Assembly: GCF_031181385.1 (NCBI RefSeq)
Contig: NZ_JAPSKV010000012.1
Location: forward strand, 62,001 to 126,000
DNA length: 64,000 nt
From: Fredinandcohnia onubensis
Lineage (GTDB): Bacteria; Bacillota; Bacilli; Bacillales; Bacillaceae_L
Direction: 5' to 3'
The notes beneath the pieces were generated by a model that made no database searches, was not told the origin of the DNA, and saw nothing but the letters and a program-made list of their open reading frames with translations. This document shows, one piece after another, positions 17,743-26,723 of the stretch; positions within the stretch are counted from its first letter, which is position 1; every line of letters starts with the position of its first letter. The position numbers and the translations under genes were made by a program.

Positions 17743-18792
17743 ATGCGGAAACATGAATGTTATGATGTGACAATTATTGGCGGGGGACCAGCTGGTCTTT
17801 ACTCTGCGTTTTATAGTGGATTACGGCAAATGAAAACAAAAATAGTCGACTTTCAACCATATTTAGGCGGGAAAATACACATTTATCCTGAAAAGATGAT
17901 TTGGGATATAGGGGGACTAACTCCTCTACCAGGTGCAAAGTTAATCGAGCAGCTAGTTAAGCAAGGTCTAACATTCAATCCTACAGTTGTTCTAAATGAA
18001 CGAATCACTTCGATCACCAAGAATGAAGCTGGATTGTTTGTAATGAAGTCGGCTTCTGGTAAGGAACATTATTCGAAAACAGTGATAGTTGCCGTAGGGA
18101 GTGGAATCTTAAAGCATCAAAAGTTAGATATTCAAGGTGCGGAGCGGTTTGAGGTCTCAAATCTTCATTACACGGTCAAATCTCTTCAGCATTTTAAAGA
18201 TAAGATTATTATTATATCAGGTGGTGGTAATACGGCGCTTGATTGGGCCAACGAGTTGGAGCCAATTGCGAAGGAAATATATGTGATTCATCGCAAATCG
18301 AAGTTTTCTGGACATGAATCCCAAATTACAAATCTAGAAAATAGTACAGTCAAATGCTATTTTAATACCACTATTACAAAGCTCATTGCGACTGATAACC
18401 GTGATGAAATTAGGAGAGTAGAATTAACAAACAACGAAACAGGTGATACCGATTTATTATCAGTTGATGATGTGGTGATAAACCATGGTTTTGAACAAGA
18501 TACATCATTACTGCAAAACAGTGAACTTGAAATTGAAATGCTAGAAAATTTTTATATAGCTGGAAACGCTCAATGTGAAACATCTATAGAGGGACTATAT
18601 GCAGCAGGGGATATCATTAAATATGAAGGTAAAGTAAACTTGATTGCGGGTGCATTTCAAGATGCAGCAAATGCTGTAAACAAAGCGAAAAAATTTATTG
18701 AACCGAGTGCGAATGAAGCAGCAATGGTTTCGTCCCATAATGAAGTGTTTAATCAGAGGAATCGGGAATTAATAAGCGAGATGTTGAAATAG
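17743..18792 (+). CDS. Ferredoxin/flavodoxin--NADP+ reductase, YcgT/YumC family
   Basis: A 349-residue thioredoxin-reductase-like FAD protein without the redox CxxC. The FAD motif GGGPAGLYSAFYSG, the NADPH motif ISGGGNTALDWA and the C-terminal GLYAAGDI segment are clear. This family moves electrons between NADPH and ferredoxin or flavodoxin. Its Fur box and divergent pairing with a siderophore importer suggest it helps release iron from siderophores reductively (inference). RBS GAGGAG precedes the ATG. B. subtilis YcgT is the iron-regulated relative. Confidence 0.9.
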   Translation: MRKHECYDVTIIGGGPAGLYSAFYSGLRQMKTKIVDFQPYLGGKIHIYPEKMIWDIGGLTPLPGAKLIEQLVKQGLTFNPTVVLNERITSITKNEAGLFVMKSASGKEHYSKTVIVAVGSGILKHQKLDIQGAERFEVSNLHYTVKSLQHFKDKIIIISGGGNTALDWANELEPIAKEIYVIHRKSKFSGHESQITNLENSTVKCYFNTTITKLIATDNRDEIRRVELTNNETGDTDLLSVDDVVINHGFEQDTSLLQNSELEIEMLENFYIAGNAQCETSIEGLYAAGDIIKYEGKVNLIAGAFQDAANAVNKAKKFIEPSANEAAMVSSHNEVFNQRNRELISEMLK

Positions 18793-18886
18793 GGTTTTTT
18801 ACATATCTTTGTCTCTTGATTATTGAAGGAATTTAATGACTAGAGGTAGAAGAATAATAGGATACAAGAATGGGGGAACAGGAGCT

Positions 18887-19435
18887 ATGTTTGTATACAA
18901 AATTGACGAAGAACTATCCTTAAAACTAACAGAGTTAAGTGATGCTGAGAGAATTTTTGAATTAACAGATCAGTCAAGAGCCTACCTACGAGAATGGCTA
19001 CCATGGCTCGATATGACAACGAAGGTAGAGGACACAAAAGCATATATCGAATCATGTAGGAAAAGTTATGCAGAAAATAAAGGGCTACATACCGTTATCG
19101 TCTATAAAAATGAAATCGTTGGGGTAGCAAGCTTTAACGAAATCGACTGGACCAATAAAATAGCCTTTATCGGCTACTGGCTTGGTCAGCAGTACCAAGG
19201 AAATGGAATAATGACAAGGGTAGCAAAAGCATTGACAGATTTTGCTCTTGACCACTTGAAATTAAATCGAGTTGAAATCCGTGCAGCGGTCGAAAATCAT
19301 AAGAGTCGGTCGATTCCGGAAAGACTGGGCTTCGTGAATGAAGGCAAAGTAAGGCAAAGTGAGTGGCTATATGATCACTATGTAGACCATGTTGTATATG
19401 GCATGATTGCAAAAGATTGGAATCCAGAAAAATAG
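18887..19435 (+). CDS. RimJ/RimL-type N-acetyltransferase
   Basis: A GNAT protein of 182 residues from the preferred start ATG 18887 (GGGGGAACAGGAG upstream). A longer frame from 18836 lacks a good ribosome site and adds a non-conserved basic stretch. Features are the LREWLPWLD segment typical of RimJ/RimL-like ribosomal-protein-serine acetyltransferases, GYWLGQQYQGNGIMT as the acetyl-CoA loop, and SIPERLGFVNEG. It may acetylate a ribosomal protein or another amine; the target is unknown. Confidence 0.85.
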   Translation: MFVYKIDEELSLKLTELSDAERIFELTDQSRAYLREWLPWLDMTTKVEDTKAYIESCRKSYAENKGLHTVIVYKNEIVGVASFNEIDWTNKIAFIGYWLGQQYQGNGIMTRVAKALTDFALDHLKLNRVEIRAAVENHKSRSIPERLGFVNEGKVRQSEWLYDHYVDHVVYGMIAKDWNPEK

Positions 19436-19436
19436 G

Positions 19437-19462
19437 AAAGGAGCCCCTGAAGCTCCTTTTAC
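19437..19462. terminator. Bidirectional terminator
   Basis: The 8-bp stem AAAGGAGC with GCTCCTTT lies between two converging genes. Confidence 0.75.
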
Positions 19463-21252
19463 ATATCCTTGCCTATATGAAAAAATCGGTACGTCATTAT
19501 AAGTCCAATTAGGAACAAACAAATGGCAAAGTAAGCAGGAAGCAGATGGATAAAGGTTGTATATCCAATCGCAAAATGAATCCAAATCCCGGCGAAAAAG
19601 GCTGGAAGTCCGCCAATGAGTAAGGTCCACCAAACCCATTTATTCCCTTGCTGAAATCCCCAGAGAGAAATCGTCAGGACTAACAATCCAACACTGAGTA
19701 GTGCACTTCCAAACCCCGCACGATCATGAGCAATCACTGATATCAATTTATGATTAAACAAATCAAGCACTTCGGGTGGCATACAAAGATATAAAATGTC
19801 AGTTGCAACAAACACCTTCGTTATTCCAATAATAGAAATCACAATCCCGCCCAACACGAAAGAAAAACCAAGAATGACAAAGGCCAATTGCCCTATTATA
19901 CTATGTTTCCAAACGCGGTGATTACGGGTGTTAAGCGATGTTGGGGTCCCTTTAAGGGATCTTGTTTTCATAAACCCAATTAGATAAATTGGAAGTAAAA
20001 TAAGCCAAAATATCAAATGTAACCAATCAAAATAGCCGTATCCGATAAAAAGGAAAATACCTAAAAAGCCGAGAATGGCTGCTAAATCGATGGCCTGCTT
20101 TGCCCAAAGAATTTGGTTGCGTACTCCAAAACGCGCCAATGCCATATAGACGATACCACCGGAAATCATTGTCCCAGCGAGTGTCATCCGGTCATGTGCC
20201 ATAAAATAAAGAATCCGATCATTAAACAAGAGGATTTCTTCTCGTTGTATCCCAAGAAACAGTTCATCATAAGGGAGAATAATGGTTGTCAGACTGAAAA
20301 GAACAGCAATTATTCCACCAATAAGAATGGACAATCCAAATAGCCAATACCAAATCCATCCGGGTTGAACCGGAGGCTTAGGCTGAAGTTTGTGTGTTAG
20401 AGCTTCATTAATACGCTTTGTTAGGCCAGGTCCAGAGAAGACATAGCCTCCTGAAAGTAGAACAAGATCGGCCCCAGCTTCGAAAAGTGCAAGAGCATCG
20501 GCAGGTTCATAGATGCCACCAACTGTAATGACAGGTAGGGAGAAACCATGTTGCCTTAAATAATAGAGCGAATCTAGTAATTCACTCCTATATTTTTCAT
20601 TCGGTAGATTCGGGGGTTCATCTACTACTATTCCAGAAAAACAGGTCTGAACACGATTGAAATCCAAGTTTCTAATTTTATCTGCTGGGACAGACAGATA
20701 AACAGGGCGATCTGTTGAACAACGAAGGTCCATTGAAGAAGTGACAAACGCTGCAACACAGGACTCTAATCTCGTTATTAAATAGTGTAGTTCTTCGTCC
20801 GTTCCATCCAATCTTGCCAAAACGGGTTGTATTGGTTTCCACTTTTCAAGCGTTTGAACCGTTCTTTCAATTCCGATAGATTCATAATTTACAGGAAAAT
20901 CAATTTGCTGCTTTCGCCAATCAACGATTGGTAGAGTAGGGTCAGTTGTGGGCTCTATCGTCACTGGACCAATTTCAATCAGACCAAATCCAAGATTTGA
21001 AAAAGCTCTAGAACCAGTTAAAAGCGGATCGGTTTTTCCAGAAAGGCCAATCGGATTTGCGTAGCTCACACCTTGGATTTCTTTTTTTACAAGTTCAGAA
21101 GATTCCTCTCTACCAAGAAAATGAATCAACCGATGTCCTCCTGGTATGGAGGCAACCAGATTCATACCTCTGTGGATAAATTCCCGAGATTGATAGGGAG
21201 AAATTCGAGATAAAATAGGTTTAAATAGTATATGATACGACCAATCAGGCAT
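19459..21252 (-). CDS. Fusion of a dihydroorotate-dehydrogenase-like TIM barrel and a polytopic membrane domain
   Basis: A 597-residue protein. Residues 1-300 follow class 2 dihydroorotate dehydrogenase: an N-terminal amphipathic region (PYQSREFIHRGM), PIGLSGKTDPL at the FMN site, NLGFGLIEIGPVT, and a C-terminal phosphate-binding VGGIYEPADAL...LLSGGYVFSGP. The expected lysine of the AAGFDKN-type motif and the Asn-rich orotate loop are missing, so activity as PyrD is doubtful. Residues 310-597 hold about eight membrane helices in two similar halves, each containing an AHDR motif (FMAHDRMTLAG and VIAHDRAGFGS). RBS GGAGG precedes the ATG. The function is unknown. Confidence 0.8.
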   Translation of the reverse strand: MPDWSYHILFKPILSRISPYQSREFIHRGMNLVASIPGGHRLIHFLGREESSELVKKEIQGVSYANPIGLSGKTDPLLTGSRAFSNLGFGLIEIGPVTIEPTTDPTLPIVDWRKQQIDFPVNYESIGIERTVQTLEKWKPIQPVLARLDGTDEELHYLITRLESCVAAFVTSSMDLRCSTDRPVYLSVPADKIRNLDFNRVQTCFSGIVVDEPPNLPNEKYRSELLDSLYYLRQHGFSLPVITVGGIYEPADALALFEAGADLVLLSGGYVFSGPGLTKRINEALTHKLQPKPPVQPGWIWYWLFGLSILIGGIIAVLFSLTTIILPYDELFLGIQREEILLFNDRILYFMAHDRMTLAGTMISGGIVYMALARFGVRNQILWAKQAIDLAAILGFLGIFLFIGYGYFDWLHLIFWLILLPIYLIGFMKTRSLKGTPTSLNTRNHRVWKHSIIGQLAFVILGFSFVLGGIVISIIGITKVFVATDILYLCMPPEVLDLFNHKLISVIAHDRAGFGSALLSVGLLVLTISLWGFQQGNKWVWWTLLIGGLPAFFAGIWIHFAIGYTTFIHLLPAYFAICLFLIGLIMTYRFFHIGKDM

Positions 21253-21311
21253 GTTTCGTCCTCCATGATAGGCTTTTATCCGTATTGTATCATAATTATA
21301 AATCTTATAAC

Positions 21312-21340
21312 GAAAAAACCGAATGCGTAGTGCACTCGGT
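21312..21340 (-). terminator. Terminator of the CDGSH gene
   Basis: The minus strand has ACCGAGTGC pairing with GCATTCGGT (one G-T pair), followed by six T residues. Confidence 0.75.
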
Positions 21341-21350
21341 CTAATAAGGA

Positions 21351-21554
21351 TTATTCTTTTGGAGCTCGTACGACAGATTCGAAATTTCCCTTATGCGAAC
21401 CGTCGCAAAAGGGTTTATTTTTAGACAAACCGCATCTGCATAATGAGAAGGTTTGTTTTGTAGGGAACTTATTCCCTTCCTTATCCACTAAATCAACGTC
21501 ACCTGTGATCCTTAATGAACCATTATCATTTACCTTAATCGTAACCTTTGACAT
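21351..21554 (-). CDS. CDGSH-type iron-sulfur protein
   Basis: A 67-residue protein with the single CDGSH motif CRCGLSKNKPFCDGSH. The three Cys and one His are the known ligands of the redox-active, acid-labile [2Fe-2S] cluster of mitoNEET-type proteins. The physiological role in Bacillus is unknown. RBS near AAGGAGGG precedes the ATG. It is divergent from yqkB, another Fe-S-related gene. Confidence 0.92.
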   Translation of the reverse strand: MSKVTIKVNDNGSLRITGDVDLVDKEGNKFPTKQTFSLCRCGLSKNKPFCDGSHKGNFESVVRAPKE

Positions 21555-21714
21555 CTCTTGAATCCCTCCTTAATCTAATTGTATTACTATTGATAGTAGT
21601 TCAACATTTACCAAAACTCAAATAGTTTGTGAAGTGGCGAGTTATTGTAATGATATGTAGTTGGAAACAAGATATGTTAGAATAGTCATAAAATGAAAGA
21701 AAGAGGAGAACGAA

Positions 21715-22059
21715 ATGAATGTAACATTTTCAGAACGTGCGATTGAAAAACTAAACTCCCAAATAAAAAATAAAGATAACAAGTTAAAATTAAAATATGA
21801 AACAGAGGGCTGTGGTTGTGTGATGAGCGGAGTTACTGCATTATGGCTTGTAGACTCTGGGGATGAAGATGATCTAATCCTAGAAACAAATTATCAACCA
21901 TTATTAGTCGAAAAATCTAAAATGGTGTTCTTAGATGAGAATATGACTGTTGATTATATTGAAACAGCAAATTGTTTTATGTTAAAGAGTCCAAACGAGA
22001 TTCTGAATCCGCGTTTACGGTTAGTAGAAATGAGTGGTGTACATGAGTTCCAAGCTTAA
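21715..22059 (+). CDS. yqkB: A-type/HesB-like iron-sulfur protein YqkB
   Basis: A 114-residue HesB/IscA-superfamily protein (YqkB; 107 residues in B. subtilis). The [13 protein letters not shown] segment carries cysteines near the middle, and the C-terminal CxC of true IscA is absent; one Cys lies in ETANCFML. It probably belongs to Fe-S metabolism but is not a canonical A-type carrier. RBS AGAGGAG precedes the ATG. It overlaps yqkC. Confidence 0.88.
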   Translation: MNVTFSERAIEKLNSQIKNKDNKLKLKYETEGCGCVMSGVTALWLVDSGDEDDLILETNYQPLLVEKSKMVFLDENMTVDYIETANCFMLKSPNEILNPRLRLVEMSGVHEFQA

Positions 22060-22285
22060 AACGATACGAAATATTGCAGAAGATAAAACATGGGTTTCTT
22101 TTTTACATGATAATCATCCGTATAGTCTCTTGCACTGGTCAATTGCAGGAGTGAATCATGATCAAAAGGATGTTTGGTTGCTTCAGGATGAAGTAACCTT
22201 TAAGGTTCAGGAATTTGAAACGATCGAACTCGCATTAACTTGGATTGATGAGAACTTGAAAGATATAACAGATATATTAGGTTAG
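22043..22285 (+). CDS. yqkC: YqkC, small protein of unknown function
   Basis: An 80-residue protein from ATG 22043; GTG codons at 22034 and 22037 would lengthen it slightly. It overlaps the end of yqkB by 17 bases, so translation is likely coupled. It has [17 protein letters not shown] and a C-terminal acidic helix. Position and length match B. subtilis YqkC (79 residues). I know of no assigned function. Confidence 0.8.
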   Translation: MSSKLKTIRNIAEDKTWVSFLHDNHPYSLLHWSIAGVNHDQKDVWLLQDEVTFKVQEFETIELALTWIDENLKDITDILG

Positions 22286-22309
22286 GGGACTGAAAAAAAT
22301 CAGTCCCTT
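22285..22309. terminator. Bidirectional terminator between yqkC and yqkD
   Basis: GGGACTGA pairs with TCAGTCCC around an A-rich loop. The stem overlaps the last codons of the minus-strand yqkD. Confidence 0.8.
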
Positions 22310-23217
22310 ATATAGTTGGCAAAAAAATCATCAATTACTTTTTCATAGGCTTCTTTGTTATCAGCAAAGGAGTATGCATGCTTTCCTTTTTCGGCAATCA
22401 ACATTTGCTTGGGTCCTTCTTTCATTTTATAAAGCTCCATTGTCATTTCAGGCAAAATATAATCATCCTTAGCACTGTGGATAAATAATACAGGATTTTT
22501 AATATTTTGAATCACAGAAACGGGGGAAACATCCTTGATGCTATACCCATCCCGAAGCTTTAAAAATATATTTGCAAAAGGAAGTACAAGTGGAGCCGGA
22601 ATTTTATAATCAACTTTTAAAAGATACTTCAGTTGTGCTTCAAAATCGGAAAACGGGCAGTCCACAATATAAAAATCAGCTCCATCTTCAATCATCCCAG
22701 CATACAGTAGAGTCGTCACAGCCCCCATAGATTCCCCGTGAATACCAATGGTGCTATTTTCCCCGTATTTTTCCTTAACCCAAGTAACAACCGATTCTAA
22801 ATCGAATTTTTCATAGTGACCATAGCTCGTTGTTTTTCCACCAGTTTCTCCATGACGTCGATGATCGTATAAAAGGACATTCCAATCACGCTCCAAGAAA
22901 AGCTTCATGTATTTAATTGAATTTAATTTGTTTTGAGTCACACCGTGAGAGATAATAATAAATTTTTTTTTATTCGTCCCTTTAACAAGCCAGCCTTTAA
23001 TCGGGTATCCGAATTTCGATTGGATGGAGATGTCTTCCTTTTGAAGAGACTGGACCTCATCCAATGTCAAACGACCTTCTCTCGTTTCACGTTCAAGAAT
23101 TTCATCATCGGTTTTCTTCTTCATGAACATCACAATGTTTGTAAAAATCATTCCAATTGTGGCCATATAACCGATGAGAATACCAAATAAGATGAATATC
23201 TTTTTCATTCTTTTCAT
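22300..23217 (-). CDS. yqkD: Alpha/beta hydrolase YqkD
   Basis: A 305-residue alpha/beta hydrolase with an N-terminal membrane anchor or uncleaved signal (residues 5-30). The nucleophile elbow is GIHGESMGA (GxSxG). The oxyanion segment is ISHGVTQN, Asp lies in SAKDDYILPE and the catalytic His in EKGKHAYSF. It matches the B. subtilis YqkD length and position. The substrate is unknown; it is likely a cell-surface or membrane-bound esterase/peptidase-like enzyme. Confidence 0.88.
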   Translation of the reverse strand: MKRMKKIFILFGILIGYMATIGMIFTNIVMFMKKKTDDEILERETREGRLTLDEVQSLQKEDISIQSKFGYPIKGWLVKGTNKKKFIIISHGVTQNKLNSIKYMKLFLERDWNVLLYDHRRHGETGGKTTSYGHYEKFDLESVVTWVKEKYGENSTIGIHGESMGAVTTLLYAGMIEDGADFYIVDCPFSDFEAQLKYLLKVDYKIPAPLVLPFANIFLKLRDGYSIKDVSPVSVIQNIKNPVLFIHSAKDDYILPEMTMELYKMKEGPKQMLIAEKGKHAYSFADNKEAYEKVIDDFFANYIRD

Positions 23218-23422
23218 GGAAAAACGCCCCTTTTAAAAATCCGATATAAATGTAAGCCCTCTTTATTATATCCTTTTTCTAATGATTCTCCATAATTTTC
23301 CTAAGTCTTAAGTCTTACATCAAGATAAATCTCCGGATCGTTATGCCATTTTCCTTATGACGATATGATTAATTTATACAAAAGTACTAAATTTTACCTA
23401 TTAAGGAAAGAGGAGATGGATT

Positions 23423-26400
23423 GTGAAGCTATTGAAATTTATTGTACAACGGAAAATTCTGATTACGCTAATGATCTTTTTAGTAACTGTAGTTGGTAGC
23501 TATTCATTATTAAAAGTAGACAAAGAGCTAATGCCGCCCGTGAAGCTAGATGGAGCCTTTGTTGAGATTTACGCAGGTGAAATGGCAGCAATTGAAGTGG
23601 AGAGAACCATTACAACGCCCATTGAACAAAAGATCTTAGCAATAGAAGGAGTTGAGGGTGTTCAGTCAACGACAAATATCGGTAGGACTACTCTAAATTT
23701 AAGCTTTGAAGCAGGGCGTGGCGAAGAGATTTATAAAGAGGTAGAATCAGCCATTGCATCTGCTAAGTCAGAGTATCCTGGTGTTACCGATGTTACATCA
23801 GGCCAATATGGCGGAAGTCAAAGCTATGAATTTTTTATGGATGTTTCGGGTGGAAACATGCAGGATATGTCTGCATTTGCAAAAGACATTTTAGAACCAA
23901 GATTAGAAGCCTTGCCTGAGGTAAGAGATGTTTTACTAACGGGAATAGAGGAGCAAGAGGTCGCAATTAAAATTGACCGTGAAAAATTACAAGAGCATCA
24001 TCTTGATGTAAACCAGGTAATCGCGGCAATTCAACATTCTAACAGTGAAGCAACGTTAGGAGAATTACAAGATGACAAGGATTCACCTTCCTTAAGATGG
24101 AGTTCTGAGGTGGAAAATGTTAGGGATATTGAAAATATTTCGATCCCAACGCAAAATGGTTTTATTCATCTAAAGGGTGTTGCAAACATAACAATTCAGT
24201 CGCTCGAGAATAACTCGTATGTATGGAAAAACGGTTCTCAAGATTTCCTTCTTGTACAAATCGGACGCGTACCCAATGTCACACAAATCGAGATGGCCAA
24301 AGCAATACGTGCAGAAGTAAAGAAAATTCAAAACGAAAATCTTGTGAAGAATTTTGAATTAAACGAAGTTGTGGCCCAAGCAGATTATGTCAGTGATTCA
24401 ATAGATGGAGTGAAAGATAATATTTTGATTGGTGGAGTCATTGCCATTGTTATTTTATTACTATTTCTACGTAATATTAGGGCAACCTTTATTATCGGTT
24501 TATCAATCCCTTCTTCTGTTCTTTTAACCTTTACAGCGATGTGGTTGTTTGATTATAGCTTTAATATGCTAACACTACTTGGACTTGGACTAGGAATAGG
24601 GATGATGGTGGATTCCTCTATTGTAATCCTAGAAGCTATTTATAAGAAGAAGGAACTTGGCCTGGGTAGGTTCGAAGCGGTTATTGAGGGGACTAAGGAA
24701 GTAGCCTCGGCGGTTATTGCATCTATGCTGACAACCATCGTGGTTTTCCTACCAATTGGGTTAATCGGTGGGGAGATGGGGGAGTTTGTCATTATGCTGT
24801 CAGCTGTAGTGGCAATAACCTTAATAAGTTCTGTAGTGATATCTTTTACATTGATTCCGTCTCTATCAGAAACATTTTTAAAGCTTAGAAGACCTTCTAA
24901 ATTGAAAAAAGACTCCATTTTGATGAAGGGCTATCGTAACGTTGTGACTTGGGTGATTAGAAAGAAAAGAAATAGCTTTGCCGTAATCACACTGTTTCTC
25001 TTGATGCTGATCAGTTCTCTATTTCTTGTAACGAAAATCCCGATGACAATCTTGCCTGATATGTTGAACCGATATTCAGAGCTCGCTGTAGACTTAGAAC
25101 CAGGTTTATCTTTGGAGGAAAAACAAAGTGTAGTTAATGAAATAAATCAGAGGCTACAGAAAGTGGAAGATGTAGAAACGAATTATGTAATGGATAATGG
25201 AACCATGCTATACACCATTATTAATATGACAAAGGGCGATCAAATAACGGTTGAGCAAAAGGAAGTAAATGAAAATATTCTTGAGGCGTTACGAGATATG
25301 CAGGAAGAACATCCAATTTCGGGTGTTCAAAGTGCAATGGCAGGCGGTGGCGGGTTTCCTGTCCAAATAAATATTAAAGGTGATAGTTTTGAGCAACTTC
25401 AAACCATTTCAAACAAATTCACTGATGAGCTTCAGAAAGTAGATGGGGTTTCGGCAATTACAAATTCAAATGAAAGAACCTCTGAAGAACAAATTATCGT
25501 TATAAAAGAAAAAGAAATTGAGAAGGCCGGCTTATTTCCTTCACAAATTAAACAATTTATTGAAGAATCCTTTATTCAAATGCCGGTCGGCACGTTGCAA
25601 AACCAGGATGAAACAATGCCTTTAACTCTTAGTTGGGCAAAAACACCTGCTACAAAAGCGGATTTATTGGATATGAAAATGTCTATTAATGGCGGGGAAG
25701 AACCACTTTCTTCATATATTGAGCTTACAAGTGTTCAAACACCAAATGAGATTATTCATTCAGATGGGGAAAGACTTGTTACGATATCAGCGGATATTAA
25801 GAACCGTGATCTCGGTGCTGTAAATCGAGACATTCAAAAAATAATTGAAAGTTTCGAAACGCCTACTGGGTATACACTTACCGCTGGTGGTGATTTAGAG
25901 CAACAGCAAGAATTAATGACCGATATGATTTTTGTATTTGCGATTTCCATTTTTCTCGTTTATTTGGTGATGGCCGTTCAATTTAACCACTTTGGGCATC
26001 CATTGCTTGTCATGTCCGTTATTCCGATTACAATCATTGGTGTGATTTTAGGATTGTTTATAACACAAATGGAATTAAACCTTATCTCGGGAATGGGGAT
26101 TATTATGCTAATTGGTATTGTCTTGAATAATGCCATATTGCTTATCGACAGAACAAACCAACTGCGGAAGGAAGGCAATTCGATTCAAGAAGCTCTTATA
26201 GGAGCCGGCAATGATCGGATTCGACCGATTTTTATGACGACCTTGACAACAGTTGGTGGTATGCTTCCACTAGCCCTTGAATCCGGAGCCTCTGGGAATT
26301 ATCAGGCTCCAATGGCAACTGTCATAATCTCAGGACTTTCATTTGCAACTTTAATTACATTGTTTTTAATTCCTGCTGTTTACCGATTGTTTTCATTTTC

Positions 26401-26482
26401 AAAGTCAAAGGTATCTCGTAAAGAAAGAAGTGAAGTAAGATCGAAAGCTAAGGTAAAGGCGGAAATAGTACCTAAAATCTAA
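23423..26482 (+). CDS. RND-family efflux transporter (SwrC/AcrB-like)
   Basis: A 1019-residue HAE1/RND transporter. One membrane helix precedes a large periplasmic-type domain (about 35-325). Helices TM2-6 follow, including the conserved TM4 Asp in GIGMMVDSSIVILEA, then a second extracellular domain and TM8-12 ending near GLSFATLITLFLIPAVY. It is driven by the proton gradient. B. subtilis SwrC (YerP), which gives surfactin resistance, is the characterised relative. No membrane-fusion protein lies beside it. It starts at GTG 23423 with GGAGATGG upstream and is monocistronic. Confidence 0.9.
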   Translation: MKLLKFIVQRKILITLMIFLVTVVGSYSLLKVDKELMPPVKLDGAFVEIYAGEMAAIEVERTITTPIEQKILAIEGVEGVQSTTNIGRTTLNLSFEAGRGEEIYKEVESAIASAKSEYPGVTDVTSGQYGGSQSYEFFMDVSGGNMQDMSAFAKDILEPRLEALPEVRDVLLTGIEEQEVAIKIDREKLQEHHLDVNQVIAAIQHSNSEATLGELQDDKDSPSLRWSSEVENVRDIENISIPTQNGFIHLKGVANITIQSLENNSYVWKNGSQDFLLVQIGRVPNVTQIEMAKAIRAEVKKIQNENLVKNFELNEVVAQADYVSDSIDGVKDNILIGGVIAIVILLLFLRNIRATFIIGLSIPSSVLLTFTAMWLFDYSFNMLTLLGLGLGIGMMVDSSIVILEAIYKKKELGLGRFEAVIEGTKEVASAVIASMLTTIVVFLPIGLIGGEMGEFVIMLSAVVAITLISSVVISFTLIPSLSETFLKLRRPSKLKKDSILMKGYRNVVTWVIRKKRNSFAVITLFLLMLISSLFLVTKIPMTILPDMLNRYSELAVDLEPGLSLEEKQSVVNEINQRLQKVEDVETNYVMDNGTMLYTIINMTKGDQITVEQKEVNENILEALRDMQEEHPISGVQSAMAGGGGFPVQINIKGDSFEQLQTISNKFTDELQKVDGVSAITNSNERTSEEQIIVIKEKEIEKAGLFPSQIKQFIEESFIQMPVGTLQNQDETMPLTLSWAKTPATKADLLDMKMSINGGEEPLSSYIELTSVQTPNEIIHSDGERLVTISADIKNRDLGAVNRDIQKIIESFETPTGYTLTAGGDLEQQQELMTDMIFVFAISIFLVYLVMAVQFNHFGHPLLVMSVIPITIIGVILGLFITQMELNLISGMGIIMLIGIVLNNAILLIDRTNQLRKEGNSIQEALIGAGNDRIRPIFMTTLTTVGGMLPLALESGASGNYQAPMATVIISGLSFATLITLFLIPAVYRLFSFSKSKVSRKERSEVRSKAKVKAEIVPKI

Positions 26483-26483
26483 A

Positions 26484-26526
26484 AAATCCCCTGGTCAGTT
26501 CATTTAAACGAGACCAGGGGATTTTG
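26484..26526. terminator. Bidirectional terminator after the RND gene
   Basis: A 12-bp stem AATCCCCTGGTC with GACCAGGGGATT is followed by TTTT on the + strand and A-rich sequence on the other. Confidence 0.85.
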
Positions 26527-26655
26527 CTATTGCTCCGAATTTTGTCGGTTTGTAGGGTGAATGGCTTTTTCCATTTCCTCAGCAGCCATTGTATTATTTG
26601 TCGTATCAGCATTCGGTTTTCCTTTTTGAGAACGACCTTTGTCTCGTTTTGCCAA
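26527..26655 (-). CDS. Small basic hydrophilic protein, unknown
   Basis: A 42-residue frame starting at TTG 26655, beginning MAKRDKGRSQKGKPNAD and ending NRQNSEQ. GGAG lies nine bases upstream. An in-frame ATG at 26670 would add five residues but has poor spacing. It is rich in K, R, N and Q with no hydrophobic segment, like many small Bacillus spore or stress proteins. I do not recognise the family. It ends against the RND terminator. Confidence 0.5.
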   Translation of the reverse strand: MAKRDKGRSQKGKPNADTTNNTMAAEEMEKAIHPTNRQNSEQ

Positions 26656-26723
26656 TGGTAACAACTCCATTCCTAAAGGGATGTTAAAAAATTCATGGAT
26701 AGGTTATGGAGTTTTCTAATAAA

